From Nocardia elegans NBRC 108235 (GTDB taxonomy: Bacteria; Actinomycetota; Actinomycetes; Mycobacteriales; Mycobacteriaceae): a stretch of 64,000 nt of DNA. The translations under genes and the position numbers were made by a program. Below, piece after piece: positions 17,131 through 25,921 of the stretch. Position 1 is the stretch's first letter. Each line of letters opens with the position of its first letter. The stretch spans positions 62,001-126,000 of the forward strand of contig NZ_BDBF01000010.1 of assembly GCF_001612845.1 (NCBI RefSeq), given 5' to 3'. Under the pieces are notes generated by a model that saw nothing but the letters and a program-made list of their open reading frames with translations, did no database searches and was not told where the DNA came from.

Positions 17131-18189
17131 ATGTCTCGCAGATCGTCCAGCAGATCCTGGTTCTCGGTGCGCCGAGGACGCATCGCCGTCGCGCTCACCG
17201 CGCTGGCGGCCGTGGGACTGACCGCCGCCTGCAGCGGTGGCTCGAGCGACACCGTCGGCGGCGACGCCCACAGTGGTGGCGGGCAGCTGACACTGTTCGC
17301 CTACTCGGTCGCCAAGCCGGGCTACGACAAGGTGATCGGTGAATTCAACAAGACCGAGGCCGGCAAGGGCGCGCAGATCCAGCAGTCCTACGGCGCCTCC
17401 GGCGACCAGTCCCGCAAGGTCAAGGACGGAGCCCAGGCCGACGTCGTCAGCTTCTCGGTCGAACCCGACATCACCCGGCTGGTGGATGCCGGGCTGGTCG
17501 ACTCGACCTGGAATGCCGACGCCAACAAGGGGGTGCCGTTCGGTTCGGTCGTCGTGATCGCCGTCCGCAAGGGCAACCCGAAGGGCATCCACGACTGGAA
17601 CGATCTGCTGAAGCCCGGCGTCGAGGTGGTGACGCCCAATCCGTTCAGCTCCGGCTCGGCCAAGTGGAACCTGCTGGCGCCCTACGCCGCGGAGAGCGAC
17701 GGCGGCAAGAATCCGCAGGCGGGCCTGGACTACCTGGGCAAGCTGATCTCCAAGGACCACATCAAGGTGCAGCCGAAGTCGGGCCGGGAGGCGACCGAGA
17801 CCTTCCTGCAGGGCACCGGGGACGTACTGCTCAGCTACGAGAACGAGGCGATCTTCTCCGAGCGCAGCGGGGATCCGATCGAGCACGTCATCCCGCCGAC
17901 CACCTTCAAGATCGAGAATCCGGTGGCGGTGACGAAGAACGCCAAGAATCCCACCACCGCCGTGGCGTTCAAGGACTTCCTGTACTCGCAGGCCGGCCAG
18001 AAGGCATGGGCGGAGGCCGGTTTCCGTCCGGTCGATCCGCAGGTCGCCGCGCAGTACACCAAGGATTTCCCGGCGCCGCAGAAGCTGTGGACGATCGCCG
18101 ATCTGGGTGGGTGGAAGCAGGTCGACAAGGATCTGTTCACCCCCAATACCGGCAGCGTCGCGGTGCTCTACGACAAAGCCACCAAGTAA
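17131..18189 (+). CDS. subI: Sulfate ABC transporter substrate-binding lipoprotein
   Basis: Periplasm-side sulfate-binding protein of about 352 residues. An N-terminal Arg-rich region and hydrophobic segment end in the lipobox 'LTAACSGG'. The mature protein shows the sulfate-binding family signatures: 'LTLFAYSVAKPGYDKVI', 'QQSYGASGDQSRKV', 'ADVVSFS', 'NPFSSGSAKWN', and 'GDVLLSYENEAIF'. The ATG at 17131 has a strong AGGAAAGG ribosome binding site; the frame extends upstream without conserved sequence. It is the first structural gene of subI-cysT-cysW-cysA and follows the Cys-containing leader peptide. Confidence 0.95.
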   Translation: MSRRSSSRSWFSVRRGRIAVALTALAAVGLTAACSGGSSDTVGGDAHSGGGQLTLFAYSVAKPGYDKVIGEFNKTEAGKGAQIQQSYGASGDQSRKVKDGAQADVVSFSVEPDITRLVDAGLVDSTWNADANKGVPFGSVVVIAVRKGNPKGIHDWNDLLKPGVEVVTPNPFSSGSAKWNLLAPYAAESDGGKNPQAGLDYLGKLISKDHIKVQPKSGREATETFLQGTGDVLLSYENEAIFSERSGDPIEHVIPPTTFKIENPVAVTKNAKNPTTAVAFKDFLYSQAGQKAWAEAGFRPVDPQVAAQYTKDFPAPQKLWTIADLGGWKQVDKDLFTPNTGSVAVLYDKATK

Positions 18190-18225
18190 GCCGGTGGCTC
18201 GGAGCGCACGGAATACTGGGCAACT

Positions 18226-19131
18226 GTGACTGACACCCGTACGAAGGCCGACACCGGCGGGAGTATCGACGCCGGGACCACCACCGGTCCCGGCGTCGTC
18301 CGGCAGCGGTCCGCCGGACCGGCCTGGCGGTCGCGCCTCACCGGATCGGCCGGCTCGCTCGGTCTGGCGATCACGGTGCTGTGGCTGAGCATCATCGTCT
18401 TGCTGCCGCTGGCCGCATTGACGGTCCATTCCTTCGACGACGGGTGGTCCGGCTTCTGGGATGCGGTCACCGCGCCCGCGGCACTGGACGCGTTGCGGGT
18501 GACGGTTCTCGTATCGGTGGTCGTCGCCGTGATCAACGTCGTCATGGGCACCGTGGTGGCGTGGGTGCTGGTGCGCGACGATTTCCCGGGCAAGAGCTTC
18601 GTCAACGCCCTGATCGATCTGCCGTTCGCGCTTCCGACGATCGTGGCGAGCATCGTGCTGCTGTCGCTGTACGGGCCGCAGAGCCCGGTCGGTATCCACC
18701 TCAACGCCACCCAGCCGGGACTCGTGGTGGCGCTGGCATTCGTGACACTGCCGTTCGTCGTGCGCTCGGTGCAGCCGGTGCTGATCGAAGCGGATAAAGA
18801 AGTCGAGCAGGCCGCGGCCTCACTGGGCGCGAACAACTTGACCATCTTCCGGCGCGTGGTGCTGCCGTCGCTCGCGCCGGCCATCATCTCCGGCGGTGGC
18901 CTCGCCTTCGCGCGCGCCATCGGCGAATACGGGTCGGTGGTCCTGATCGGCGGCAACATTCCGCGCCGCACTCAGGTCGCGTCGCAGTACATCCAGCAGC
19001 AGATCGAGGTGGACCGTCCGGTGAACGCGGCGGCGGTTTCGGTGGCGCTGCTGGCGATTTCCTTCGCCACCCTGCTGATCCTGCGCATCTTCTCCGAACG
19101 CACCGCCCGCAAGGAACAGGCGAGCCGATGA
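18226..19131 (+). CDS. cysT: Sulfate ABC transporter permease CysT
   Basis: Membrane subunit of the sulfate/thiosulfate importer, 301 residues with six predicted helices. The binding-protein-dependent transport (EAA) loop is 'EQAAASLGANNLTIFRRVVLP'-like, with 'LPFALPTIVASIVLL' and 'FARAIGEYGSVVLIGGN', which are typical of CysT/CysU. An N-terminal 40-residue soluble extension precedes helix 1. GTG 18226 starts 36 bases after subI and the stop overlaps cysW (ATGA). Confidence 0.95.
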   Translation: MTDTRTKADTGGSIDAGTTTGPGVVRQRSAGPAWRSRLTGSAGSLGLAITVLWLSIIVLLPLAALTVHSFDDGWSGFWDAVTAPAALDALRVTVLVSVVVAVINVVMGTVVAWVLVRDDFPGKSFVNALIDLPFALPTIVASIVLLSLYGPQSPVGIHLNATQPGLVVALAFVTLPFVVRSVQPVLIEADKEVEQAAASLGANNLTIFRRVVLPSLAPAIISGGGLAFARAIGEYGSVVLIGGNIPRRTQVASQYIQQQIEVDRPVNAAAVSVALLAISFATLLILRIFSERTARKEQASR

Positions 19132-19937
19132 AACTGTCCGCCCCGTCCCGGATTTCGTTGCGCGTGATCGCGCTCGCGTATCTGATCGTGTTGTTGGTCG
19201 CTCCGCTGGTGATCATTCTCTGGCGCAGCTTCGAGCACGGGATCGGCGCGTTCCTCGATTCGATCACCACACCCGCCGCGATCTCGGCGTTCAATCTGTC
19301 GCTGTTGATCGTCGCGATCGTGGTGCCGCTCAATGTGGTCTTCGGAGTCATCACCGCCATCGCCCTGGTGCGCGGAAACTTCCGCGGGCGCACGCTGATT
19401 CAGGGTGTGGTGGATCTGCCGTTCGCGGTCTCGCCGGTGGTGGTCGGCGTATCGCTGATCATGCTGTGGGGTGTCGGTGGCTGGTTCGGCGGCCTCGACA
19501 GCTTCGGCTTCCGGGTGATCTTCGGCCTGCCGGGCATGGTGATCGCCACGCTCTTCGTCACGCTGCCCTTCGTGGTCAGTGAGGTCGTCCCGGTCCTGCA
19601 CGAGATCGGCGACGATCAGGAGCAGGCCGCGGCGACGCTGGGCGCCAGTCGGTGGCAGACCTTCTGGCGCATCACCCTGCCGGCCATCCGGTGGGGCCTG
19701 ACCTACGGCATCGTGCTCACCGTCGCCCGCGCCCTCGGCGAATTCGGCGCCGTGATCATGGTGTCGTCCGGACTGCCCGGCATTTCTCAGACCCTGACGC
19801 TGCTGGTGCACGGTCGTTATATCAACGACCACAACACCTTCGGCGCCTACTGCGCGGCGACCCTGCTCATGGCCATGGCGCTCGTCACCCTCGTCCTGAT
19901 GACCCTTCTCGAACGCAAGCGGGGCACTGCCAAATGA
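19128..19937 (+). CDS. cysW: Sulfate ABC transporter permease CysW
   Basis: Second membrane subunit of the sulfate importer, 269 residues, six helices. The EAA loop '[18 protein letters not shown]' contacts CysA, and '[16 protein letters not shown]' is characteristic of CysW. It overlaps cysT at its start and cysA at its end by 4 bases each (ATGA), which implies tightly coupled translation of the transporter subunits. Confidence 0.95.
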   Translation: MKLSAPSRISLRVIALAYLIVLLVAPLVIILWRSFEHGIGAFLDSITTPAAISAFNLSLLIVAIVVPLNVVFGVITAIALVRGNFRGRTLIQGVVDLPFAVSPVVVGVSLIMLWGVGGWFGGLDSFGFRVIFGLPGMVIATLFVTLPFVVSEVVPVLHEIGDDQEQAAATLGASRWQTFWRITLPAIRWGLTYGIVLTVARALGEFGAVIMVSSGLPGISQTLTLLVHGRYINDHNTFGAYCAATLLMAMALVTLVLMTLLERKRGTAK

Positions 19938-20929
19938 TTACCGTCACCGACGCGAACAAGCGTTATGGTTCGTTCGCCGCCCTCGACAACGTCAGCCTGG
20001 ACATCCCCTCCGGTGAGCTGACCGCGCTGCTGGGGCCCTCCGGTTCCGGGAAATCGACGCTGCTGCGTTCGATCGCCGGCTTGGAATCGTTGGATTCGGG
20101 CATCGTGACCATCGCCGACCGCGACGTCACCCGGGTCTCGCCGCAGAAGCGCGATATCGGCTTCGTCTTCCAGCACTACGCGGCGTTCAAACATATGACC
20201 GTGCGCGACAACGTGGCGTTCGGGCTGAAGATTCGCAAGCGCCCGAAGAACGAAATCCGCAAGCGCGTCGACGAACTGCTCGGCATCGTGGGCCTGGACG
20301 GTTTCCAGCATCGCTATCCGGCGCAACTGTCGGGTGGTCAGCGGCAGCGCATGGCGCTGGCCCGGGCGCTGGCCGTCGACCCGCAGGTGCTCTTGCTCGA
20401 CGAACCCTTCGGCGCCCTCGACGCCAAGGTGCGTCACGACCTGCGCACCTGGTTGCGTCGCCTGCACGAGGAAGTGCACGTGACCACCGTGCTGGTCACT
20501 CACGATCAGGAGGAGGCGCTCGACGTGGCCGACCGGATCGCGGTGATGAATGCCGGTCGCATCGAACAGGTCGGAACGCCCGAAGACGTATACGACCGTC
20601 CCGCCAACGAATTCGTCATGTCCTTCCTCGGTGCGGTGGCCAAGTTGAACGGACATCTGGTGCGCCCGCACGACATTCGCATCGGCCGCGATCCGGGTAT
20701 GGCCCTGGCCGAACACGAGGGCACCGCGGAGTCGGCGGGTGTCACCCGCGCGACCGTCGAGCGCGTCGTCCGCCTGGGTTTCGAGGTTCGCCTCGAATTG
20801 CGCAATGCGGCCACCGGCGACCTGTTCACCGCGCAGGTCACTCGCGGTGATGCGGAGGCTTTGCGGTTGGCGGAGGGTGAGACCGTCTTCGCCCGCGCCA
20901 CCCGCATCCCGGAACTGCCGGCGGCCTGA
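19934..20929 (+). CDS. cysA: Sulfate ABC transporter ATP-binding protein CysA
   Basis: ATPase subunit of the sulfate importer, about 331 residues. Walker A 'GPSGSGKST', Q-loop 'FVFQHYAAF', signature '[15 protein letters not shown]', Walker B '[12 protein letters not shown]' and H-loop 'LVTHDQEEA' are intact. A C-terminal regulatory TOBE-like domain ('[12 protein letters not shown]') matches CysA. ATG 19934 overlaps the cysW stop. The operon ends here; a CCTGCCGGCAGG palindrome at 20935-20946 lies just downstream. Confidence 0.96.
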   Translation: MITVTDANKRYGSFAALDNVSLDIPSGELTALLGPSGSGKSTLLRSIAGLESLDSGIVTIADRDVTRVSPQKRDIGFVFQHYAAFKHMTVRDNVAFGLKIRKRPKNEIRKRVDELLGIVGLDGFQHRYPAQLSGGQRQRMALARALAVDPQVLLLDEPFGALDAKVRHDLRTWLRRLHEEVHVTTVLVTHDQEEALDVADRIAVMNAGRIEQVGTPEDVYDRPANEFVMSFLGAVAKLNGHLVRPHDIRIGRDPGMALAEHEGTAESAGVTRATVERVVRLGFEVRLELRNAATGDLFTAQVTRGDAEALRLAEGETVFARATRIPELPAA

Positions 20930-21303
20930 TCTTCCCTGCCGGCAGGCTGATCTCTCCCTGCCGGCGGTGCCGGTCGCTCGTGCGGCGTTGGGGGAGTAAG
21001 TGTTTCGCCGGATGCGCCACCGTTGCCGGATCGCCGGTATACGGTGTCCGAGGATATTCGGACGATTGCTGGCAAACCCGTACCGGTCGGTCGGTGTCGC
21101 GAAATGTCCACTGCGCGTATGAATTGCCTGATTTGTTACCGCAGGTGAAGGGGTATATCTGCGGTATCGGCGGCGTCGTCGCGGAGTGCGGCGGTTGAGC
21201 GGACAACCGATTGTCCGGTGCTTGGCAAGTTCTCAGCACAGTGGTTGCCTGATGCCGGATCGAGACATGTCAGCGAACGTACGCTCGTCGATCGAGGGGA
21301 ATT
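20930..21303. promoter_or_regulatory. Regulatory-looking gap before the first Hsp70-like gene, with three inverted repeats
   Basis: This 374-base gap contains no convincing gene. It starts with a 12-bp palindrome, CCTGCC-GGCAGG (20935-20946), likely linked to the end of the cysA transcript. Three more inverted repeats follow: GTCCGA-6-TCGGAC (21046-21063), ACCGCAG-14-CTGCGGT (21138-21165) and CGGACAA-CCGA-TTGTCCG (21200-21217). GAGGGGA (21294-21300) is the ribosome binding site of the downstream gene. The density of palindromes suggests protein binding sites controlling the Hsp70-like gene. Confidence 0.45.
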
Positions 21304-21306
21304 GTG

Positions 21307-22527
21307 ATGACGGTTGGGCTCGGAGTGAGTATCGGCACGGTCAACACGGTGTGCGCCATCGATACTGCTGAGAGCGGAAAGAACGCGCGTGGCCGCGGGC
21401 GCAGCGCGGCCGGCGAATTCGGTGGGCGCGCGGCGACCGGCCGGCGCAAGCGGGCCTCGGGCCCGAAATCCGCGCTGTCGCAGCAGCGCACCGCGCCGGG
21501 AACCTGGCGCACGACACTCACTTTCGACAGCAGCGGCACCGCGCGGGTCGGCCGGATCCCGCGCCACGGCCGCGCCGTGACCGACTTCGCCGATCTGACC
21601 GAGCCTGGCCGGAGCGCCCGCGTACGTCATCGGTCGCTGTCCGCGGCCGATCTGGTGGCGACGGTCGCGCGCACCGTGGTCGCGGACGTGTCCGCCCACG
21701 TGGTGGCCACCGCCGAGGGCCGCAGTCCGGAAACCGCTGTCGCGGTGACACATCCGGTGAGTTACGGCGAGGAGCGTGTGCTCGAACTGCGCGAGGCCCT
21801 CGATTCGATCGGACTGTCCCATGCCGCCCTGGTGGCCGAACCGGTGGCAGCCGCGGCGTGGCTGTCGGTGGCGCACGGTCCGCTGCTGCCGGGCCTGGCG
21901 CTGGTCTACGACCTCGGCGGATCGGGGCTGACCGTCACCCTGGTGCGCATCGGCCCCGGTACTCCGGCCCGGCCGGTGTTCGGGGAACCGTTGCGCTCCA
22001 ACGCTTTCGGTGGCCGCGCCTTCGGTGCGAAGATGGCCGCGCAGCACAACTGGCGCGCCGGTGCTTCGTCGGCCGCCGACTCCGACGCCGCGATCACGGC
22101 TTTGCGCACCGCGCACATCCGCGAGTCGCTCGATGTGGTGTACGAATGCCTCGGACGAGCCCGCGTCACGATGGCCGATGTCGACTGTGTGCTGGTCGTC
22201 GGCGGCGCCGCTCGTCCGCCCGAAGTCGCCGCGGTCCTGGCCGCGGCACTGGCGCGGCCGGTGATCGTCGCCCCGGATCCGGAGCGCACGATCGCCGAGG
22301 GTGCGGCCGTCTTCGCGCGCCGCGCCGCCGAATCGGTCCGGGAGAGCGAGGTCGCCGAGGCGCCCGAGCCACCCGAGCCGCCGCGCGTGCTGCGCCGCCG
22401 GCTGACCCGGGTCGCGGTCACCGTCGCGGTCGCGGCCGGTGGCGCGCTGTTCGCGGCGACTGCCGTGGTGGGGGACGAAGCGGGAGCGCAATCCATGGGC
22501 GCCGGGATCGTGCACGTACAGCACTGA
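21307..22527 (+). CDS. Degenerate Hsp70-like ATPase-domain protein with C-terminal membrane anchor
   Basis: 406-residue protein with an actin/Hsp70 fold but no substrate-binding domain. Motifs in order: a phosphate-1-like 'GVSIGTVNTV' at the N-terminus, a 45-residue Arg-rich insertion ('[12 protein letters not shown]', 'GRRKRASG'), 'EPVAAAAWL', phosphate-2-like 'VYDLGGSGLTVTLV', 'SNAFGGRAFG' and adenosine-like 'LVVGGAARPPEVAAVL'. A proline spacer and one hydrophobic helix ('VAVTVAVAAGGALFAATAVV', about 366-385) end the protein. The lid and peptide-binding regions are missing, so chaperone activity in the DnaK sense is unlikely. ATG 21307 has GAGGGGA six bases upstream; GTG 21304 is adjacent. 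A paralogue lies at 27908-30199. Confidence 0.75.
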   Translation: MTVGLGVSIGTVNTVCAIDTAESGKNARGRGRSAAGEFGGRAATGRRKRASGPKSALSQQRTAPGTWRTTLTFDSSGTARVGRIPRHGRAVTDFADLTEPGRSARVRHRSLSAADLVATVARTVVADVSAHVVATAEGRSPETAVAVTHPVSYGEERVLELREALDSIGLSHAALVAEPVAAAAWLSVAHGPLLPGLALVYDLGGSGLTVTLVRIGPGTPARPVFGEPLRSNAFGGRAFGAKMAAQHNWRAGASSAADSDAAITALRTAHIRESLDVVYECLGRARVTMADVDCVLVVGGAARPPEVAAVLAAALARPVIVAPDPERTIAEGAAVFARRAAESVRESEVAEAPEPPEPPRVLRRRLTRVAVTVAVAAGGALFAATAVVGDEAGAQSMGAGIVHVQH

Positions 22528-22557
22528 CGGCGTGCCGCGCAGGCGGACCACCAACCC

Positions 22558-22592
22558 CGCGACTGCGCCCGCCCGCAGCGGGTGCAGTCGCG
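22558..22592. terminator. Hairpin terminator between convergent genes
   Basis: CGCGACTGC (22558-22566) and GCAGTCGCG (22584-22592) form a 9-bp stem, with CCC/GGG pairing extending inward. It lies between the stop of the Hsp70-like gene and the end of the MFS gene on the other strand. Confidence 0.6.
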
Positions 22593-22691
22593 AGGCGCGT
22601 TGTATGCCCGGCCCGCGATGTCGCGGGTCCAGGTGAGATGTCGCGGCCGCACGGCGGCTTTCGCCGGCCGCCCCGCCCTGCCCGACTCGAC

Positions 22692-23960
22692 CTATCGGCT
22701 GATCCGCTGCTCGACGGCAGTCTCGCTGTCCGGATCGCGATAGTTGTTGAGTACCACCGCGAGACATCCGAGGGCGATGACCGCGCCGGCCGCGAACATC
22801 ACCGGATAGCCGATGCGCACGGCGTTGTGCAGCAGCGACAGCAGCGCCGGTGAACCGAATCCGAGGTAGCTCACCGAATAGAACACCGCGGTCAGCCCGG
22901 CCAGATCGTCCGGCCGGGCGATCCGCTCGATCTCCTGCAGTCCCGCGACCATCCCGATGCCGAATCCGAAGCCGAGCACGGCAGCGGTCGCGACGACCGC
23001 CCACAGCTGTAGCGATGCGGCCGCGTAGACGGATGCGGCCATGCCTGCCGTGGTGAGGATCAGCGACAGGGCCGCGATCCGCGCGGTACCCGGCAGGTCG
23101 ATCCGCCGCGCCACCGACTGGATGGCGAAACCACATCCCAGCGTGATCACCGTGATCAGCGCGGAGAAGGCGATCGGGGTTCCGGCGATGCGGTCGGCGG
23201 CCAGCGTCGGCAGGATCGCGTATGCGGTCGCGGCGGAGGTGAACAGCCACAGCGCCAGCGGCAGTGCGATGCGGCGGAAACGCCGGTGGCCGGCCGCCGG
23301 AATCCGCAGATCCTCACGCAGTGGCTTGCGAATCGGTTGCGGTGCCACGGTTTCCGGTGCGCGTAGCACCCAGACGGCCGCGATCAGGCACAGTGCCACA
23401 TTGATGAGATAGGCCAAAGTCGCGGGCCACGGCGCCCACTGCGCCAGCACCCCGGCCACGCCGGCTCCGATGGCGAAACCGCCGGTGAGGCTCATCGCCG
23501 AGCGGCGAGCGCCGGTGCCGGGAGCCGACACGGGCCCGAACGGCGGCTGCGACAGCTCCTTCAACCAACTGCTGCCCACGGCCATCGCCAGCCCGAGACC
23601 GACTCCGCACAGCACGCGCCCGATCGACAACATCGGCACCACGCCGGAACCGAAGGCCAGCAGCGTCGATCCGGCCGCGGTGATCAGCGGTGCGGGCCGC
23701 ATCAGCCGCTGCCTGCCGTAGCGATCCGACAGCGGCCCGCCGATCAGCAGCGCGGGCACGATGCCCAGGACGTATTCGAACAGCAACAGATCGACCGTGG
23801 TGACCGGCAGGCCGTCGTTCTTGTACATCACCAGCAGCGGGGTGAATTCGTTTCCGCCCCAGGCGATCGCGAAGACCGCCGCGGCCACGCCCCACCACAC
23901 GCGCGGGATGGTGGCGACCCGTGCCGGGCGGATGTCGACGGCGCTCGGCGCGGTCATCAC
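22692..23960 (-). CDS. MFS transporter
   Basis: Major facilitator superfamily exporter of about 422 residues with 12 predicted helices. 'GGPLSDRYGRQRLMRPA' is the conserved loop 2-3 motif, and charged loops separate the hydrophobic segments throughout. The substrate is unknown. GTG 23960 or ATG 23957 begins the gene, overlapping the stop of the GntR regulator gene by up to 4 bases (GTGATG), so the two form one operon on the minus strand. Regulation by that GntR protein is likely. Confidence 0.85.
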   Translation of the reverse strand: MMTAPSAVDIRPARVATIPRVWWGVAAAVFAIAWGGNEFTPLLVMYKNDGLPVTTVDLLLFEYVLGIVPALLIGGPLSDRYGRQRLMRPAPLITAAGSTLLAFGSGVVPMLSIGRVLCGVGLGLAMAVGSSWLKELSQPPFGPVSAPGTGARRSAMSLTGGFAIGAGVAGVLAQWAPWPATLAYLINVALCLIAAVWVLRAPETVAPQPIRKPLREDLRIPAAGHRRFRRIALPLALWLFTSAATAYAILPTLAADRIAGTPIAFSALITVITLGCGFAIQSVARRIDLPGTARIAALSLILTTAGMAASVYAAASLQLWAVVATAAVLGFGFGIGMVAGLQEIERIARPDDLAGLTAVFYSVSYLGFGSPALLSLLHNAVRIGYPVMFAAGAVIALGCLAVVLNNYRDPDSETAVEQRISR

Positions 23961-24616
23961 AGTCCTCTCAGTTCGAGCTGGTGCACACCCGAAAGGTGTT
24001 CGGCCAGTGCGGTATCGAAGCCCGCGGTATCGCCGGCGGCGATCAGATCGGTCAGCTGCGCATGCTGTTCCACGATCCGGGCGGTATTCATCGGCGCGCG
24101 ATGCAGAGCGACGCTGTTCATCCGCCGCTGGCGTTCGCGCAGCGAGTCGTAGAACCCGGTGAGCAGCGGGTTGCCCGCGGCGACCACATAGCCGCGATGG
24201 AAGTCGGTGTCCTCGGTGGCGAAGTGGGACAGCGCCCGGCCGTCGGACGCGGCGAGGTTCGCGACGAGTTCGCGCTGGCGGGTCAGCGAGTCGCGCAGGG
24301 CGTCGATCAGCGCCGGCCGGTCGTCGGCGGTGAGGGCGCGCACCGCCGCGGTCTCCACGACATAGCGAGCATGTGCGACGTGTTCGGCCTCGTGTGAGGG
24401 AATAGGTACCACCAGCGCGCCGCGTTTGGGATACAGCCGCATCCAGCCCTCGGTCTCCAACCGCAGGAACGCCTCCCGGACCGGAGTGCGTGAGGTGCCC
24501 AGATCGGTCGCGATCTCACCCTCGCTGATCAGCTCTCCGCCGGGCAGTGCCCCGGTCAGGATGCGCTCCTTGATCTCCCGATAGGCGCGCTCCGCGGCTG
24601 AATACGTCTTAGACAT
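23957..24616 (-). CDS. GntR-family transcriptional regulator (FCD domain)
   Basis: About 219 residues. The N-terminal winged helix-turn-helix has the GntR pattern ('AYREIKERILTGALPGGELISE', 'LGTSRTPVREAFLRLETEGW'). A helical FCD effector domain follows with the metal/ligand-type residues in 'EDTDFHRGYVVAAGNPLL' and 'EHAQLTDLIAAGD'. ATG 24616 ('MSKTYSAAER') is preferred to the upstream 24727 start, because the extra residues are non-homologous. It is co-transcribed with the MFS transporter. Direct CTTAG repeats lie just upstream (around 24608-24630), and a GTAACT/AGTTAC palindrome lies ahead of the divergent aurF-like gene. Confidence 0.87.
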   Translation of the reverse strand: MSKTYSAAERAYREIKERILTGALPGGELISEGEIATDLGTSRTPVREAFLRLETEGWMRLYPKRGALVVPIPSHEAEHVAHARYVVETAAVRALTADDRPALIDALRDSLTRQRELVANLAASDGRALSHFATEDTDFHRGYVVAAGNPLLTGFYDSLRERQRRMNSVALHRAPMNTARIVEQHAQLTDLIAAGDTAGFDTALAEHLSGVHQLELRGL

Positions 24617-24849
24617 AAGTTGTAGCTTAGCGGGAACATGGGATGAATTGCCATGTGGGTGCCGACACGTACGACCGGCCTCGGGTGTGGGTGGTGACGG
24701 CCTTCTCGCCGATGTGACGCCCCGCACAGTACTTCCCGGTAATGCCGTTTCGGTTGCTGCTGAGCTGGGAATTCGGCGGACTATCGGCGAGGTTGCGCGA
24801 TGGTGCCCGGCGCGGCCGGTCGCCGGTGTTGACCTCCGCCGCTATAGGT

Positions 24850-24870
24850 GTAACTATGGGAAACAGTTAC
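24850..24870 (+). promoter_or_regulatory. Operator-like inverted repeat before the AurF-type gene
   Basis: GTAACT-N9-AGTTAC, 6-bp arms, overlaps a TATA-rich stretch (TAACTAT) that could serve as the -10 region. It lies about 20 bases upstream of the start of the diiron oxygenase gene. Its size and place fit a TetR- or GntR-type repressor site. Confidence 0.5.
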
Positions 24871-24890
24871 CCATGCGAGATGGAGAGGCT

Positions 24891-25907
24891 GTGACGACGA
24901 TGTCCGTTGCCGCGACGCCGGAAGTAGACCCTGTGGTCGCCGAGGCCATGGAATACGCCCAGAAGCTGCTCCTGCTGTCCGAGGGTTCGGTCAACAAGCA
25001 CTTCGATCCGTTCACCGACATCGATTGGGACAACCCCGACTTCGCCGCGACCGCCGGCGAGAAGCGGTGGATCCTTCCGGAATCCGCCGACCCGCTGGGA
25101 CGTCACCCCTGGTACCAGGCGCTGTCGGACGAGCAGAAGATCGCCATCGGCAAGTACCGCCAGGCCAATGTCGCCAAGGTCGGCCTGCAGTTCGAGTCGA
25201 TCCTGATCAGCGGCATGGTCACGCACAACTTCAGCCTGCCCAACGGCTCGCCCGAATTCCGGTACTGCTCCCACGAGATGATCGAGGAGCACAACCACAC
25301 CCTGATGTTCCAGGAGATGGTCAACCGGATCGGCATCGATGTGCCGGGGATGGGCCCGCTGGTCCGTAAGTTCCGCTACATCGCCGCGCCGGTCGCCGCC
25401 CGGTTCCCGAATCTGTTCTTCATGGCGGTGCTCGCCGGTGAGGAGCCGATCGACCACATCCAGAAGCAGATCCTGCGCTCCGGCGAGGAAGTGCATCCGA
25501 TCATGCGCGGCGTCATGGCGATTCACGTCGCCGAGGAGGCGCGCCACATCTCCTTTGCGCACGAATTCCTGAAGAAGCATGTGCCCGAGTCGAATCCGGC
25601 CGCGAAGTTCGTGCTGTCGCTGGCCATGCCGATCGTGATGTGGATCCTCGGCCGGTCCATCGCGACCCCGCCGAAGTCCTTCTTCGAGGAATTCGACATC
25701 CCGGAGGAGGTGCGCAAGGAACTGTTCTACGGCTCCGCCGAGGCGCAGCAGACCTTCGCCGACTACTTCATCGACGTGCGGGCCCTGGCCAAGGAGCTGG
25801 GCCTGATGAACCCGATCTCGAAGAACGTCTGGAAGCTGCTGAAGATCGACGGCCCGGCCAGCCGGTACCGCTCCGAGCCGCAGCGCGCCAAGACCAAAGC
25901 CGCCTGA
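24891..25907 (+). CDS. AurF-type diiron oxygenase
   Basis: About 338 residues, ferritin-like diiron protein of the AurF (p-aminobenzoate N-oxygenase) family. Metal-ligand signatures are visible: 'FESILISG', 'CSHEMIEEHNHTLMFQE' and 'HVAEEARHISFAHE', each with the E/ExxH spacing. AurF enzymes oxidise aryl amines or related substrates with O2 and need two electrons per turnover. The downstream gene, 14 bases away, encodes a ferredoxin-fused NADP reductase that could supply them. GTG 24891 has GGAG five bases before it; ATG 24900 and ATG 24873 are alternatives. Substrate unknown. No biosynthetic cluster surrounds it, so a general oxygenase role is more likely than a dedicated antibiotic step. Confidence 0.87.
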   Translation: MTTMSVAATPEVDPVVAEAMEYAQKLLLLSEGSVNKHFDPFTDIDWDNPDFAATAGEKRWILPESADPLGRHPWYQALSDEQKIAIGKYRQANVAKVGLQFESILISGMVTHNFSLPNGSPEFRYCSHEMIEEHNHTLMFQEMVNRIGIDVPGMGPLVRKFRYIAAPVAARFPNLFFMAVLAGEEPIDHIQKQILRSGEEVHPIMRGVMAIHVAEEARHISFAHEFLKKHVPESNPAAKFVLSLAMPIVMWILGRSIATPPKSFFEEFDIPEEVRKELFYGSAEAQQTFADYFIDVRALAKELGLMNPISKNVWKLLKIDGPASRYRSEPQRAKTKAA

Positions 25908-25921
25908 AGGGTATCCATACA

